A DNA stretch of 64,000 nucleotides. Source: Flavobacterium crassostreae (lineage in GTDB: Bacteria; Bacteroidota; Bacteroidia; Flavobacteriales; Flavobacteriaceae). Location of the stretch: NCBI RefSeq assembly GCF_001831475.1, contig NZ_CP017688.1:1364001-1428000 (forward strand). The letters run 5' to 3'. The notes under the pieces are model-generated. The model was not told the DNA's origin and did not search any database. It worked only from the letters and a program-made list of their open reading frames with translations. Each line of letters begins with the position of its first letter. Positions within the stretch are counted from its first letter, which is position 1. Shown in pieces: positions 29,010-37,780 of the stretch. A program made the position numbers and the translations under genes.

Positions 29010-30116
29010 ATGGAAGCAGGTTTCACAACCGGAAAGGAACTTCAAAAAAGGGATCCTGTTTTTGGACAACTATCCTTTGATGATCACGAACAAATTGTAT
29101 TTTGCAACGACAAAGATACAGGTTTAAAAGCAATTATTGGTATTCATAATTCAGTTATGGGCCCTGCCTTAGGAGGAACCCGCATGTTTGATTACGCCAA
29201 TGAATGGGAAGCTTTAAACGATGTATTGCGTTTGTCACGAGGCATGACATACAAGGCTGCTATTACCGGATTAAATATTGGTGGCGGTAAAGCCGTAATT
29301 ATGGGCGACGCCAAAACAAAAAAAACGCCCGAATTGATGCGTAAGTTTGGAGAATTTGTGCACGGATTAAGCGGTCGTTATATCACCGCCGAAGACGTAG
29401 GAATGGAAACCAAAGATATGGATCTAGTACGAGACGTAACGCCTTATGTTACCGGCATATCCGAAGAAAGAGGTGGATCCGGAAACCCTTCTCCCGTAAC
29501 TGCTCTTGGGGTTTATATGGGTATGAAAGCAGCTGCAAAATACCAATTTGGATCCGACTCCCTTGCCGGAAAAAAAATACTAGTACAAGGAGTAGGGCAT
29601 GTAGGCGAAACCTTAGTAGAGTATTTAACCAAAGAAGGTGCGGTGGTTTTTTTGGCAGATATCAACCACGAAAAACTAGCTCAAGTAAGTCAAAAATACC
29701 AAGCTAGTATATATACCGGAGAAGATCTCTACACCGCAGATGTAGATATTTATGCACCCTGTGCCATGGGAGCCACCATCAACGATGCTACAGTGCACAA
29801 AATACAAGCAAAAGTAATTGCAGGAGCTGCCAACAACCAATTGGCAAACGAAAACATTCATGGAGCCATTCTGCAAGAAAGAGGCATTCTATACGCTCCA
29901 GATTTTTTAATTAATGCCGGAGGAATAATTAATGTTTATGCAGAACTAGCCCATTATGGTAAAGCAGAAATTACTAGCAAAACCCAAAACATTTACGATA
30001 CCACATTAGAGATCTTGAATTATGCCACTGCAAATGGTATCACACCCCATCATGCAGCCTTAAGAATTGCACAAAACCGTATTGACGAAAGAAAAATAGC
30101 CAACAGCAAAAAATAA
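29010..30116 (+). CDS. Leucine (Glu/Leu/Phe/Val-type) dehydrogenase
   Basis: NAD-dependent amino acid dehydrogenase of 368 residues that deaminates branched-chain amino acids to 2-oxo acids. Substrate-binding Lys82 and catalytic Lys94 lie in YKAAITGLNIGGGKAVI; the Rossmann loop is VQGVGHVGETLVEYL; PCAMGATIN and GAANNQLA follow. Length and the MGPALGGTRM block fit leucine dehydrogenase. With mvaB 5 kb downstream (HMG-CoA lyase, last step of leucine catabolism) it fits leucine breakdown or branched fatty-acid precursor supply. Exact substrate preference is not shown by sequence. Confidence 0.87.
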   Translation: MEAGFTTGKELQKRDPVFGQLSFDDHEQIVFCNDKDTGLKAIIGIHNSVMGPALGGTRMFDYANEWEALNDVLRLSRGMTYKAAITGLNIGGGKAVIMGDAKTKKTPELMRKFGEFVHGLSGRYITAEDVGMETKDMDLVRDVTPYVTGISEERGGSGNPSPVTALGVYMGMKAAAKYQFGSDSLAGKKILVQGVGHVGETLVEYLTKEGAVVFLADINHEKLAQVSQKYQASIYTGEDLYTADVDIYAPCAMGATINDATVHKIQAKVIAGAANNQLANENIHGAILQERGILYAPDFLINAGGIINVYAELAHYGKAEITSKTQNIYDTTLEILNYATANGITPHHAALRIAQNRIDERKIANSKK

Positions 30117-30248
30117 ATCGTTAGACCCAGCCTTGCCGTAACTCCGTGTTGCATTTTTTAGGACTAGCAAACCTACTTAAAAAAAAGCCACACGGATTAC
30201 TTTTTTAAAATAAGCAAATATATATTTTATTATAAAAAAGGAAATACT

Positions 30249-30256
30249 TAGTTTTG
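30249..30256 (+). promoter_or_regulatory. nusB -7 box
   Basis: TAGTTTTG, exact -7 match, 30 bases before the GTG start at 30287. It covers an earlier in-frame TTG at 30254, which argues against that longer start. Confidence 0.55.
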
Positions 30257-30286
30257 CACCCTAATTTAATTAAAAGTTCTTACAAG

Positions 30287-31231
30287 GTGGTAAATAGAAG
30301 ACACATTCGCGTTAAAGTAATGCAATCCATTTATGCGATGCATCAAAACGGTTCGGATAACTTAGAGAAAGAAGAAAAATTTCTTTTTTACAGTATCGAT
30401 AATATTCAAGATTTATACCTTACCATGATTTCTTCCTTACTAGAAATCTGTAAAAAAGAGGCAGAGTTTTTACACAAATCAAGTCTAAAGCATCTTGCAA
30501 CTCCCGAAGAACGCAAGCCTAACGAAAAATTTATCAAGAATAGTATTTTTCAAATTCTTGCCGAAAACAATTCGTTAAGCATTGCTCTAGAAACCAGAAA
30601 AATTGATGCCTGGACCCTTCATGAAGACTACATTTCGTTGTTGTTAAATGCAATAAAAGCCAGTTCTTTTTATACGCAATACATGGCCAAGTCAACTACT
30701 TCTTTTGAAGAAGACAGACAACTTATTGTGGATCTGTTTGCCGAAGTAATTGCTCCCAACGAAAAGCTGTATGAGTTTTTAGAAGACGATAAACTAACCT
30801 GGATTGATGATATTCCTTTAGTAAATACACAAATCCTAAAACAGTTAAAAGCCTTCCAGCCAATAATGGACGATGATTTTGCGGTTCCTAAGGTCTATAA
30901 AGACAGTGATGACAAAGCCTTTGTTAAAGATTTGTTCCGAAAAACAATTTTAAATGAATCCGAACTAGGCAAAGAGTTTGCGGACAAAACCCCTAATTGG
31001 GACAGTGATCGAATTGCAGAGATTGATACCATTATTTTAAAAATGGCTATTTGCGAATTTTTGAAATTTCCTTCCATTCCTGTAAAAGTAACTCTAAACG
31101 AATATTTAGAGCTGGCAAAGGAGTATTCTACCCCAAAAAGCAGTATTTTTATCAACGGAATTTTGGATAATTTAGTTAAAGAATTAGAATCCAATAAAAA
31201 AATGCTTAAAACCGGACGTGGTTTGATGTAA
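30287..31231 (+). CDS. nusB: Transcription antitermination protein NusB
   Basis: RNA-binding antitermination factor for rRNA operons. The start is GTG (giving NRRHIRVKVMQSIYAMHQ near the N-terminus), 314 residues, longer than the roughly 140 of E. coli NusB. The canonical fold is split: N-terminal arginine-rich helix, and C-terminal part TPNWDSDRIAEIDTIILKMA, FPSIPVKVTLNEYLELAK. The long middle (about residues 60-220) is acidic and helical and is typical of Bacteroidota NusB. Followed by yajC after 30 bases, so probably a two-gene operon. Confidence 0.9.
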   Translation: MVNRRHIRVKVMQSIYAMHQNGSDNLEKEEKFLFYSIDNIQDLYLTMISSLLEICKKEAEFLHKSSLKHLATPEERKPNEKFIKNSIFQILAENNSLSIALETRKIDAWTLHEDYISLLLNAIKASSFYTQYMAKSTTSFEEDRQLIVDLFAEVIAPNEKLYEFLEDDKLTWIDDIPLVNTQILKQLKAFQPIMDDDFAVPKVYKDSDDKAFVKDLFRKTILNESELGKEFADKTPNWDSDRIAEIDTIILKMAICEFLKFPSIPVKVTLNEYLELAKEYSTPKSSIFINGILDNLVKELESNKKMLKTGRGLM

Positions 31232-31261
31232 TTAATACTAAATACTAAATAATTAAAAACT

Positions 31262-31534
31262 ATGGAACAGTTAAGTCAATTTGCACCCTTTTTGTTAATG
31301 TTTGTAGTGATCTATTTCTTTATGATTAGACCACAACAAAAAAGAGCCAAACAAGAAAAAGAATTTGAAAGCGCTTTGAAAGTGGGAGACAAAATTATCA
31401 CAAAAAGTGGTCTTCATGGCAAAATTGCAGAGCTTGCAGATACTAGTGTGGTTATAGAAACCATGGCTGGAAAATTAAAAATGGAACGTTCGGCAATTTC
31501 TATGGAAATGAGCGCAAGTTTAGCAAAAAAATAA
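31262..31534 (+). CDS. yajC: Sec translocase accessory subunit YajC
   Basis: Single-span inner-membrane protein of 90 residues that associates with SecDF. Membrane helix about residues 7-22 (APFLLMFVVIYFFMIRPQ), then the YajC signature RPQQKRAKQ, EFESALKVGDKIITKSGLHG and a C-terminal MEMSASLAKK. Second gene after nusB, with 30 bases between. Confidence 0.95.
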   Translation: MEQLSQFAPFLLMFVVIYFFMIRPQQKRAKQEKEFESALKVGDKIITKSGLHGKIAELADTSVVIETMAGKLKMERSAISMEMSASLAKK

Positions 31535-31564
31535 CAGCAAACTTCCTTTTTTAGGAGTACCCAT

Positions 31565-31610
31565 AAAAAAGTCCCAAATCTGAAATCAAATCAGATTGGG
31601 ACTTTTTTTA
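31565..31610. terminator. Terminator after yajC, probably bidirectional
   Basis: Long stem AAAAAAGTCCCAAATCTGA / TCAGATTGGGACTTTTTT (one bulge), loop about 7 bases. It also lies just past the stop of the convergent lysine-rich gene. Confidence 0.9.
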
Positions 31611-31626
31611 TAATCAAGAAATAGGG

Positions 31627-32085
31627 TTATTTCTTTTTATTTTTTTTGTTTTTCTTGTTCTTTTTGGCTTTAGCATTTACTTTCTTAGCTTTGCTTTTGG
31701 CTTTTGCTTTCGCTTTTTTCGCTTTATCTTTTTTTGCCTTTTTTGCTTTTTTAGCTTTCGCTTTTGCTTTTTGTTTTGCCTTTTCTTTTGCGTCTGCTTT
31801 TTTTGCTTTGGCTTTTTTCTTGTCTTTTTCTTTCATTTTTAATTTGTTTTTTTGCTTGTTTTTTTCTTTTTTAATAGTTGTTTCTCTCTCTGGAGTTTCA
31901 ATTTCTGTAACTGCTTCTAAAGCAGGGCTTTCTATTTTTATTTCCGTAACTACTTCTGGTGTAGGCTCCGTAATTTCTGGTTTTGGTTGTGTTGGTCTGC
32001 TGGCTCTTGGCTTAGGAGTTTCAGCTGGCTTGATTTGCTCTGTTTTTTCAGAGGGATCTATAGCCTCTTCTTTTTTATCTATCAT
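31627..32085 (-). CDS. Lysine/alanine-rich histone-like protein
   Basis: 152-residue low-complexity protein. Residues 1-70 are acidic and rich in Pro, Glu, Thr and Ile (PKPEITEPTPE). From about residue 71 the chain is Lys-rich, dominated by short KAK, AKK and KKNKK repeats. It contains no Gly, Cys, His or aromatic residue. The C-terminal tail resembles histone H1-like proteins and AlgP-type tails and probably binds DNA or RNA; function is inferred. The strand is supported by an exact promoter upstream (TTG, 18 bases, TATCTTTG) and a shared terminator downstream. The opposite-strand hydrophobic reading frame here is an artefact. Confidence 0.75.
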   Translation of the reverse strand: MIDKKEEAIDPSEKTEQIKPAETPKPRASRPTQPKPEITEPTPEVVTEIKIESPALEAVTEIETPERETTIKKEKNKQKNKLKMKEKDKKKAKAKKADAKEKAKQKAKAKAKKAKKAKKDKAKKAKAKAKSKAKKVNAKAKKNKKNKKNKKK

Positions 32086-32129
32086 TGCAGTTGCTTTGTG
32101 TGTTAATTTAAGGTTAAATAAAAGTTAAG

Positions 32130-32158
32130 CAAAGATAACTAATAAGTACATACGCCAA
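32130..32158 (-). promoter_or_regulatory. Promoter of the lysine-rich protein gene
   Basis: TTG, 18 bases, TATCTTTG on the minus strand, matching both elements exactly; leader about 38 bases. This is one of the best promoters in the window. Confidence 0.8.
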
Positions 32159-32213
32159 TGTTAAGCTTTTTAGTGTTTTATTTTGGGCTTGATTTACAAA
32201 CGGTACTCTATTC

Positions 32214-32249
32214 CAAAAAAAAACCAAAGCTATTTAGCTTTGGTTTTTT
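32214..32249 (-). terminator. pepT terminator
   Basis: A near-perfect inverted repeat (AAAACCAAAGCTA / TAGCTTTGGTTTT) with A- and T-tracts, about 105 bases past the pepT stop. The space between them (32250-32356) holds nothing recognisable. Confidence 0.75.
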
Positions 32250-32356
32250 GTAAATACAATAATTATTTTTGTTCTTTTGGATTCTAACAAAGTGTTTGCT
32301 ATGGTGTGTTTTGCTTTAGTAAATTGCAATAAAGCAGACGCCAAAATCCGTGCGGT

Positions 32357-33634
32357 CTATTTTTTCTTTTTAGACTTGGGCGCGTCTAGGCCAAAATTAG
32401 GCAAGGCGGTTAGTTCGGCAATTTTTGCAATTACCTCAACGGCTCTTTGCATGCTTTCTACCGGAACATATTCGTACTTACCATGAAAATTATGACCACC
32501 TGCAAAAATATTAGGACATGGCAACCCCATATAAGATAGTTGGGATCCATCAGTACCTCCACGAATAGGCTTAATGATGGGTTTGATGTTTAGTGCTATC
32601 ATTGCTTTTTCGGCAATATCCACAATGTGTTTTACAGGAACCACTTTTTCTTTCATATTGAAATACTGGTCTTTGATTTGGGTGATTACAATATCTTCAC
32701 CAAATTGTTTTGCAAACTTTTTGTTGATTTTGTGGGTTATTTTTTGAACTTTTTCTTTTCTCTTTTCAAACTTTTTCTTGTTGTGATCTCTAATGATTAG
32801 CTCTACAACTGTTTCTTCAATAGTACCTGTTATATGGTGTACATGAAAAAAACCTTCGTATCCCTTAGTTTCTTCTGGAGTTTCTCCTTTAGGTAAAGCA
32901 TTTATAAAATCAGTAGCCAACAACATAGAGTTGATCAATTTGCCTTTGGCGTATCCTGGATGTACACTTTTTCCTTTGAAAGTAATTTTAGCTCCAGCGG
33001 CATTAAAATTTTCAAACTCTAATTCCCCAATTTGGCTTCCGTCCATGGTGTAGGCCCATTCTGCACCAAATTTAGCTACATCAAAATGATGCGCACCACG
33101 GCCTATTTCTTCATCAGGTGTAAAACAAATACGTATTTTGCCGTGTTTGATATCCGGGTTGTTGATTAAGTATTCCATGGCGGTAACAATTTCAGTAACT
33201 CCTGCTTTGTCATCGGCACCTAATAAGGTCGTTCCGTCTGTGGTAATTAGTGTTTGTCCTTTGTATTGTAGTAGATCCTTAAAATAACTAGGAGATAAAA
33301 CGATGTTTTGATCGGCATTTAAGACAATATCTTTACCGTCATAATTGGAAATAATTTGCGGTTTTACGTTTGCGCCTGTAAAATCTGGAGTGGTATCAAA
33401 GTGGGCAACAAAACCTATCGTGGGCACTTCGTGAGATACATTGCTAGGTAGGGTTGCCATGATGTATGATTTTTCGTCAATGGTCACCTCTTCTAGTCCA
33501 ATGGTTTTAAGTTCTTCAAAAAGTTGGTTTGCCAAATCCCATTGTTTTGCTGTACTAGGAGTGGTTGTTGAGTTTGGGTCTGATTCTGTGTCAACAGTTA
33601 CATAACTGATGAAACGATCGATGATATGTTGCAT
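32357..33634 (-). CDS. pepT: Peptidase T (tripeptidase)
   Basis: M20B zinc aminopeptidase that removes the N-terminal residue of tripeptides; cytoplasmic. Metal and catalytic motifs in order: [10 protein letters not shown] (His and Asp), [10 protein letters not shown] (bridging Asp), [12 protein letters not shown] (catalytic Glu pair) and RGGTDGSQ followed by [12 protein letters not shown] near the C-terminus. The extended C-terminal tail of about 15 residues ends in lysines (PKSKKKK). 425 residues, slightly longer than the family norm. Monocistronic with its own promoter. Confidence 0.95.
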   Translation of the reverse strand: MQHIIDRFISYVTVDTESDPNSTTTPSTAKQWDLANQLFEELKTIGLEEVTIDEKSYIMATLPSNVSHEVPTIGFVAHFDTTPDFTGANVKPQIISNYDGKDIVLNADQNIVLSPSYFKDLLQYKGQTLITTDGTTLLGADDKAGVTEIVTAMEYLINNPDIKHGKIRICFTPDEEIGRGAHHFDVAKFGAEWAYTMDGSQIGELEFENFNAAGAKITFKGKSVHPGYAKGKLINSMLLATDFINALPKGETPEETKGYEGFFHVHHITGTIEETVVELIIRDHNKKKFEKRKEKVQKITHKINKKFAKQFGEDIVITQIKDQYFNMKEKVVPVKHIVDIAEKAMIALNIKPIIKPIRGGTDGSQLSYMGLPCPNIFAGGHNFHGKYEYVPVESMQRAVEVIAKIAELTALPNFGLDAPKSKKKK

Positions 33635-33658
33635 AAATAATGTTTTTTATATATACCC

Positions 33659-33692
33659 CAAAGGTACTACTTATTTATAATTTAGCCATCAA
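33659..33692 (-). promoter_or_regulatory. pepT promoter
   Basis: TTG, 23 bases, TACCTTTG on the minus strand; the -7 box ends 24 bases before the ATG. Confidence 0.55.
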
Positions 33693-33876
33693 AATCCTTT
33701 TTATGAAAGGCAATTATAAGTATGCGTTGGTCCTATAGCGAGTGGGTGCTCCAATGTGGCTTTTCTTTTTTGGGATTAATATAAAGAGTTTGCTAGACGG
33801 ATTCTATTTTTTTTGGACAAAAATATTTAGATATCCATTAGATAATTCTACTTTTGTGGCATACAACTAGTTTATT

Positions 33877-34899
33877 ATGTACAAATTACTTATTCGTCCT
33901 TTGTTTTTCTTTTTTGATCCAGAAAAAATACACCATTTTACTTTTTCGTTAATCCGTATAACTTCCAGAATTCCAGGTTTTTCTGCTTTATACCGTGGGT
34001 TGTATTTGGTGTCAGATAAAAGGCTAGAAACCCAAGTTTGTGGTTTGAAGTTTAAAAATCCCGTAGGACTTGCAGCAGGATTTGATAAAGATGCCAAGCT
34101 TTATAAAGAGCTTTCTAATTTTGGTTTTGGTTTTATAGAAATAGGAACTTTAACCCCAAAAGCCCAAGAAGGAAATCCCAAAAAGCGTTTGTTTAGATTA
34201 CAACAAGATTCGGGAATTATTAACCGCATGGGATTTAATAATGGTGGAGTACAAGCTGCAGTAGAGAGATTAAAAACAAATCCGGGCGTGCTAATTGGTG
34301 GTAATATTGGTAAAAATAAAATAACCCCAAACGAAGCTGCTACGGCAGATTATGAACTGTGTTTTGATGCATTGTATCCTTATGTAGATTATTTTGTGGT
34401 TAATGTTAGTTCTCCCAATACCCCTAATTTAAGGGCTTTGCAAGACAAAGAACCCCTAACGCAACTATTGCAAACCCTGCAAGACAAAAACACGCTTAAG
34501 CCAAAGCAAAAGCCAATATTTTTAAAAATTGCACCCGATTTGACCAACGACCAATTGTTGGATATCATTGCCATTGTAGCCACCACCAAAATTGCGGGAG
34601 TTATTGCTACCAATACTACTATTGCAAGAGAAGGTTTGCAATCCGAAGCAAAACAAGAAACTGGAGGATTGTCTGGTAAACCGTTAACCAAAAGAGCGAC
34701 AGAAGTTATTCGGTTTTTGTCTGAAAAAAGCAACAAATCCTTTCCAATAATTGGGGTAGGAGGAATTCATTCTGCCGAAGATGCCCTCGAAAAATTAGAA
34801 GCTGGAGCCAGTTTGGTGCAACTCTATACTGGTTTTATATACGAAGGCCCTGCACTAGTGAAAGCAATTAATAAAAAGATTTTAAAGCAAATGAAATAG
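33877..34899 (+). CDS. pyrD: Dihydroorotate dehydrogenase (quinone), class 2
   Basis: FMN enzyme of pyrimidine synthesis that oxidises dihydroorotate and passes electrons to membrane quinone. The N-terminal helical part ([20 protein letters not shown]) attaches to the inner membrane, as in class 2. Then [38 protein letters not shown], and catalytic Ser in [11 protein letters not shown]; the C-terminus has [12 protein letters not shown] and [10 protein letters not shown]. 340 residues, full length. A TACTTTTG -7 box (33849-33856) lies 20 bases before the ATG. Monocistronic. Confidence 0.96.
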   Translation: MYKLLIRPLFFFFDPEKIHHFTFSLIRITSRIPGFSALYRGLYLVSDKRLETQVCGLKFKNPVGLAAGFDKDAKLYKELSNFGFGFIEIGTLTPKAQEGNPKKRLFRLQQDSGIINRMGFNNGGVQAAVERLKTNPGVLIGGNIGKNKITPNEAATADYELCFDALYPYVDYFVVNVSSPNTPNLRALQDKEPLTQLLQTLQDKNTLKPKQKPIFLKIAPDLTNDQLLDIIAIVATTKIAGVIATNTTIAREGLQSEAKQETGGLSGKPLTKRATEVIRFLSEKSNKSFPIIGVGGIHSAEDALEKLEAGASLVQLYTGFIYEGPALVKAINKKILKQMK

Positions 34900-35098
34900 A
34901 TTTTTGTGATCTCTCTAAAAATCGTTTAGTATTTCAAGCAAGCATTCTTAGGAGGGATATTTAGAGGCTAAAATGGGCTTTTGGCGTTTAACCAAACATT
35001 TTGTGACGATCGGTTGGCAGCTTTATTATGGAGTATTATTTATAGGCTGCCAAGGGTCTAAAGTTTAAAGGATGTTTCCAAAACACGAATTGTTTATC

Positions 35099-35106
35099 TA
35101 TCTTTG
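35099..35106 (+). promoter_or_regulatory. mvaB -7 box very close to the ATG
   Basis: TATCTTTG, exact -7 match, ends 7 bases before the ATG at 35114, so transcription would begin at or within a few bases of the start codon. No TTG at 17-23 bases upstream. Confidence 0.55.
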
Positions 35107-35113
35107 AAACACT

Positions 35114-35977
35114 ATGAAGTCAGTAAAAATTATAGAATGTCCTCGGGATGCCATGCAAGGGATTAAACCCTTTATACCAACTCCTGAAAAAGTAGCCTAC
35201 CTACAAGCATTGTTACGGGTAGGGTTTGATTCTATAGATTTTGGAAGTTTTGTATCTCCGAAGGCAATTCCGCAAATGGTAGATACTGCCGATGTGTTGT
35301 CTCAATTGGATTTATCTCAAACTACCAGCAAACTTTTGGCAATCATAGCCAATACCAGAGGTGCCGAAATAGCATCCAAACATCCAGAAATACGCTATCT
35401 AGGATTTCCGTTTTCTATTTCTGAGAATTTTCAAATGCGTAACACACACAAAACCATCTCCGAATCTTTAATTACCTTAACAGAAATTCTAGAAATAGCA
35501 GACCAGACCAATAAGGAAGTAGTTGCTTATTTATCCATGGGTTTTGGAAATCCATATGGCGATCCTTGGAATGTAGATATAGTTGGAGATTGGACAGAAA
35601 AAATGTCTATTATGGGAGTACGGATACTTTCGTTATCCGACACCGTAGGTAGCGCTACTCCAGAGGCTATTGCGTATTTATTTTCTAATTTGATTCCAAA
35701 ATACCCTCACATAGAGTTTGGTGCACACTTGCATACTACCACAGATACATGGTTTGAAAAAGTAGATGCCGCTTACAAAGCTGGTTGTACTCGTTTTGAC
35801 GGTGCCATTCAAGGATTTGGTGGTTGCCCAATGGCCAAAAACGATCTGACAGGCAATATGCCCACCGAAAAATTACTCTCTTATTTTACCGCCAACAAGG
35901 TTCCTACAAATTTAAATCCATTAAGCTTTGAGAGCGCCTACAATGCAGCATCAAAATTATTCAATGCGTATCCTTAA
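35114..35977 (+). CDS. mvaB: Hydroxymethylglutaryl-CoA lyase
   Basis: Cleaves HMG-CoA to acetoacetate and acetyl-CoA, the last step of leucine catabolism. HMGL-like TIM barrel, 287 residues. It begins MKSVKIIECPRDAMQGI with the catalytic Arg-Asp pair (RD at 11-12); the late block GAIQGFGGCPMAKNDLTG carries the catalytic Cys of the HMG-CoA lyase signature. The start agrees with family N-termini, although the -7 box is only 7 bases away, so the mRNA may be leaderless. Cytoplasmic. Confidence 0.9.
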   Translation: MKSVKIIECPRDAMQGIKPFIPTPEKVAYLQALLRVGFDSIDFGSFVSPKAIPQMVDTADVLSQLDLSQTTSKLLAIIANTRGAEIASKHPEIRYLGFPFSISENFQMRNTHKTISESLITLTEILEIADQTNKEVVAYLSMGFGNPYGDPWNVDIVGDWTEKMSIMGVRILSLSDTVGSATPEAIAYLFSNLIPKYPHIEFGAHLHTTTDTWFEKVDAAYKAGCTRFDGAIQGFGGCPMAKNDLTGNMPTEKLLSYFTANKVPTNLNPLSFESAYNAASKLFNAYP

Positions 35978-36180
35978 TTTTCAGAGGTAAATAAAAGGCC
36001 TAAAACGAGAACTTTATTAAGGGTGCGTTGTCCTGATTTTGAAATTTTTAGGATAACCAAATACGGTTTTTTACGTCCAAAAAAGAATTATATTGGCATT
36101 ATATTGGGTTTGAAAAAAAGAATTGGCAGGATAGTTGCAGTTAATGGTAGATTAGACAAGGTTTTAATCAAAAAATTTGC

Positions 36181-36188
36181 TATATTTG
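36181..36188 (+). promoter_or_regulatory. guaB -7 box
   Basis: TATATTTG, exact -7 match, 26 bases before the ATG at 36215. Its position inside the longer frame rejects an earlier start. Confidence 0.5.
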
Positions 36189-36214
36189 CTCGCAATTCAA
36201 CTAGAAATTGCACC

Positions 36215-37687
36215 ATGATAGCACACAACTCCAAAATTATCGGCGAAGGTTTAACCTACGATGATGTATTATTAGTTCCTAATTACTCTAATGTACTTCC
36301 TAGAGAAGTGAGTATCCAATCAAATTTTTCAAGAAACATAACCCTTAACGTACCAATAGTAGCCGCTGCTATGGATACCGTTACAGAGAGTGCTATGGCA
36401 ATTGCTATGGCGCAAGAAGGCGGTATTGGTGTTTTGCACAAAAACATGACAATTGAGCAACAAGCTGCCAAAGTACGTAAAGTAAAACGAGCAGAATCAG
36501 GCATGATTTTGGATCCAGTTACCTTACCTCTAACAGCTACAGTAGCAGATGCAAAAAACGCTATGAAAGAATTTAGCATTGGCGGTATTCCAATTGTAGA
36601 CCAAAATCAAGTATTAAAAGGAATCGTAACCAATAGAGACCTGCGTTTTGAAAAAAACAATGCAAGACCAATTGTAGAAGTCATGACTAAAGATAATTTA
36701 GTTACCGTTGCCGAAGGGACTTCATTAGAACAAGCAGAAGTAGTATTGCAAGGACACAAAATTGAAAAACTTCCGGTAGTAAATGCCAATAACAAATTAG
36801 TAGGCTTAATAACCTTTAGAGATATCACCAAATTAACCCAAAAACCCATAGCTAACAAAGATGTTTACGGACGTTTGCGTGTAGCAGCAGCAGTTGGAGT
36901 TACAGGAGATGCAGTACTAAGAGCAGAAGCTTTAGTAAATGCAGGAGTAGATGCCATAATCATTGATACCGCACACGGACACACCCAAGGTGTAGTTAAT
37001 ACCTTACGAGAGATAAAAACAAAATTTCCTCAAATTGACGTAATAGTAGGTAACATTGCCACACCAGAAGCCGCTAAATTTTTAGTAGAAAACGGAGCAG
37101 ATGGCGTAAAAGTTGGAATTGGACCTGGATCAATTTGTACCACACGAGTAGTGGCAGGAGTAGGTTTTCCGCAATTTTCGGCAGTGCTAGAAGTAGCTGC
37201 TGCTCTAAAAGGAACCGGAGTTCCGGTAATTGCAGACGGAGGGATTCGTTACACTGGAGACATCCCTAAAGCTATTGCAGCAGGAGCGGATTCTGTAATG
37301 TTGGGATCGTTATTAGCAGGTACCAAAGAATCTCCAGGAGAAACAATCATTTTTGAAGGTAGAAAATTTAAGTCCTACCGAGGAATGGGATCCGTAGAAG
37401 CCATGGAAACAGGATCTAAAGACCGTTATTTTCAAGATGTCGAAGACGATGTCAAAAAACTAGTTCCCGAAGGAATTGTAGGTCGTGTACCCTACAAAGG
37501 AGAACTTAACGAGAGTATGCTACAATTTATAGGTGGTTTACGTGCCGGAATGGGATACTGCGGAGCCAAAGATATTCCGACGCTTCAAGCAACAGGACGC
37601 TTTGTACGTTTGACCTCTAGCGGTATTGCCGAAAGCCATCCACATAATGTTACCATAACCAAAGAAGCACCAAATTATTCAAGATAA
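36215..37687 (+). CDS. guaB: Inosine-5'-monophosphate dehydrogenase
   Basis: Rate-limiting enzyme of guanine nucleotide synthesis: IMP to XMP with NAD. 490 residues from the ATG at 36215, the normal length, starting [20 protein letters not shown]. Two CBS domains occupy about residues 95-215 inside the TIM barrel. The catalytic Cys lies in [11 protein letters not shown]; the IMP site has [11 protein letters not shown]; the active-site flap follows with YRGMGS. The longer frame from 36023 adds 64 residues of non-family sequence containing the -7 box and is rejected. Ended by a strong terminator. Confidence 0.97.
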   Translation: MIAHNSKIIGEGLTYDDVLLVPNYSNVLPREVSIQSNFSRNITLNVPIVAAAMDTVTESAMAIAMAQEGGIGVLHKNMTIEQQAAKVRKVKRAESGMILDPVTLPLTATVADAKNAMKEFSIGGIPIVDQNQVLKGIVTNRDLRFEKNNARPIVEVMTKDNLVTVAEGTSLEQAEVVLQGHKIEKLPVVNANNKLVGLITFRDITKLTQKPIANKDVYGRLRVAAAVGVTGDAVLRAEALVNAGVDAIIIDTAHGHTQGVVNTLREIKTKFPQIDVIVGNIATPEAAKFLVENGADGVKVGIGPGSICTTRVVAGVGFPQFSAVLEVAAALKGTGVPVIADGGIRYTGDIPKAIAAGADSVMLGSLLAGTKESPGETIIFEGRKFKSYRGMGSVEAMETGSKDRYFQDVEDDVKKLVPEGIVGRVPYKGELNESMLQFIGGLRAGMGYCGAKDIPTLQATGRFVRLTSSGIAESHPHNVTITKEAPNYSR

Positions 37688-37742
37688 TACAGGCCACATC
37701 CCTCTTTAACAAAAAATAAGAAGGTGTAGTTTTAAATCCTCC

Positions 37743-37779
37743 AAAAAAGGCAAGAGTTGTTTTCTCTTGCCTTTTTTTT
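37743..37779. terminator. Bidirectional terminator guaB / antiporter
   Basis: AAAAAAGGCAAGAG / CTCTTGCCTTTTTT stem with a 7-base loop and a long T-tract; it sits one base before the convergent antiporter stop. Confidence 0.9.
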
Positions 37780-37780
37780 G

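Noticed and set aside
30121..30180. Possible fifth repeat copy (AGCCTTGCCGTAACTCCG)
   Set aside because: Only part of inverted module B is similar and module A is absent; too degenerate to list.
31646..32128. Long hydrophobic Phe/Ala/Leu-rich plus-strand frame
   Set aside because: It is the reverse of the Lys-rich gene (Lys codons read as Phe and Leu). Promoter and terminator support the minus strand.
36023..36214. 64-residue N-terminal extension of guaB
   Set aside because: Contains a TATATTTG -7 box, and IMP dehydrogenase begins at the ATG at 36215 in its normal 490-residue form.
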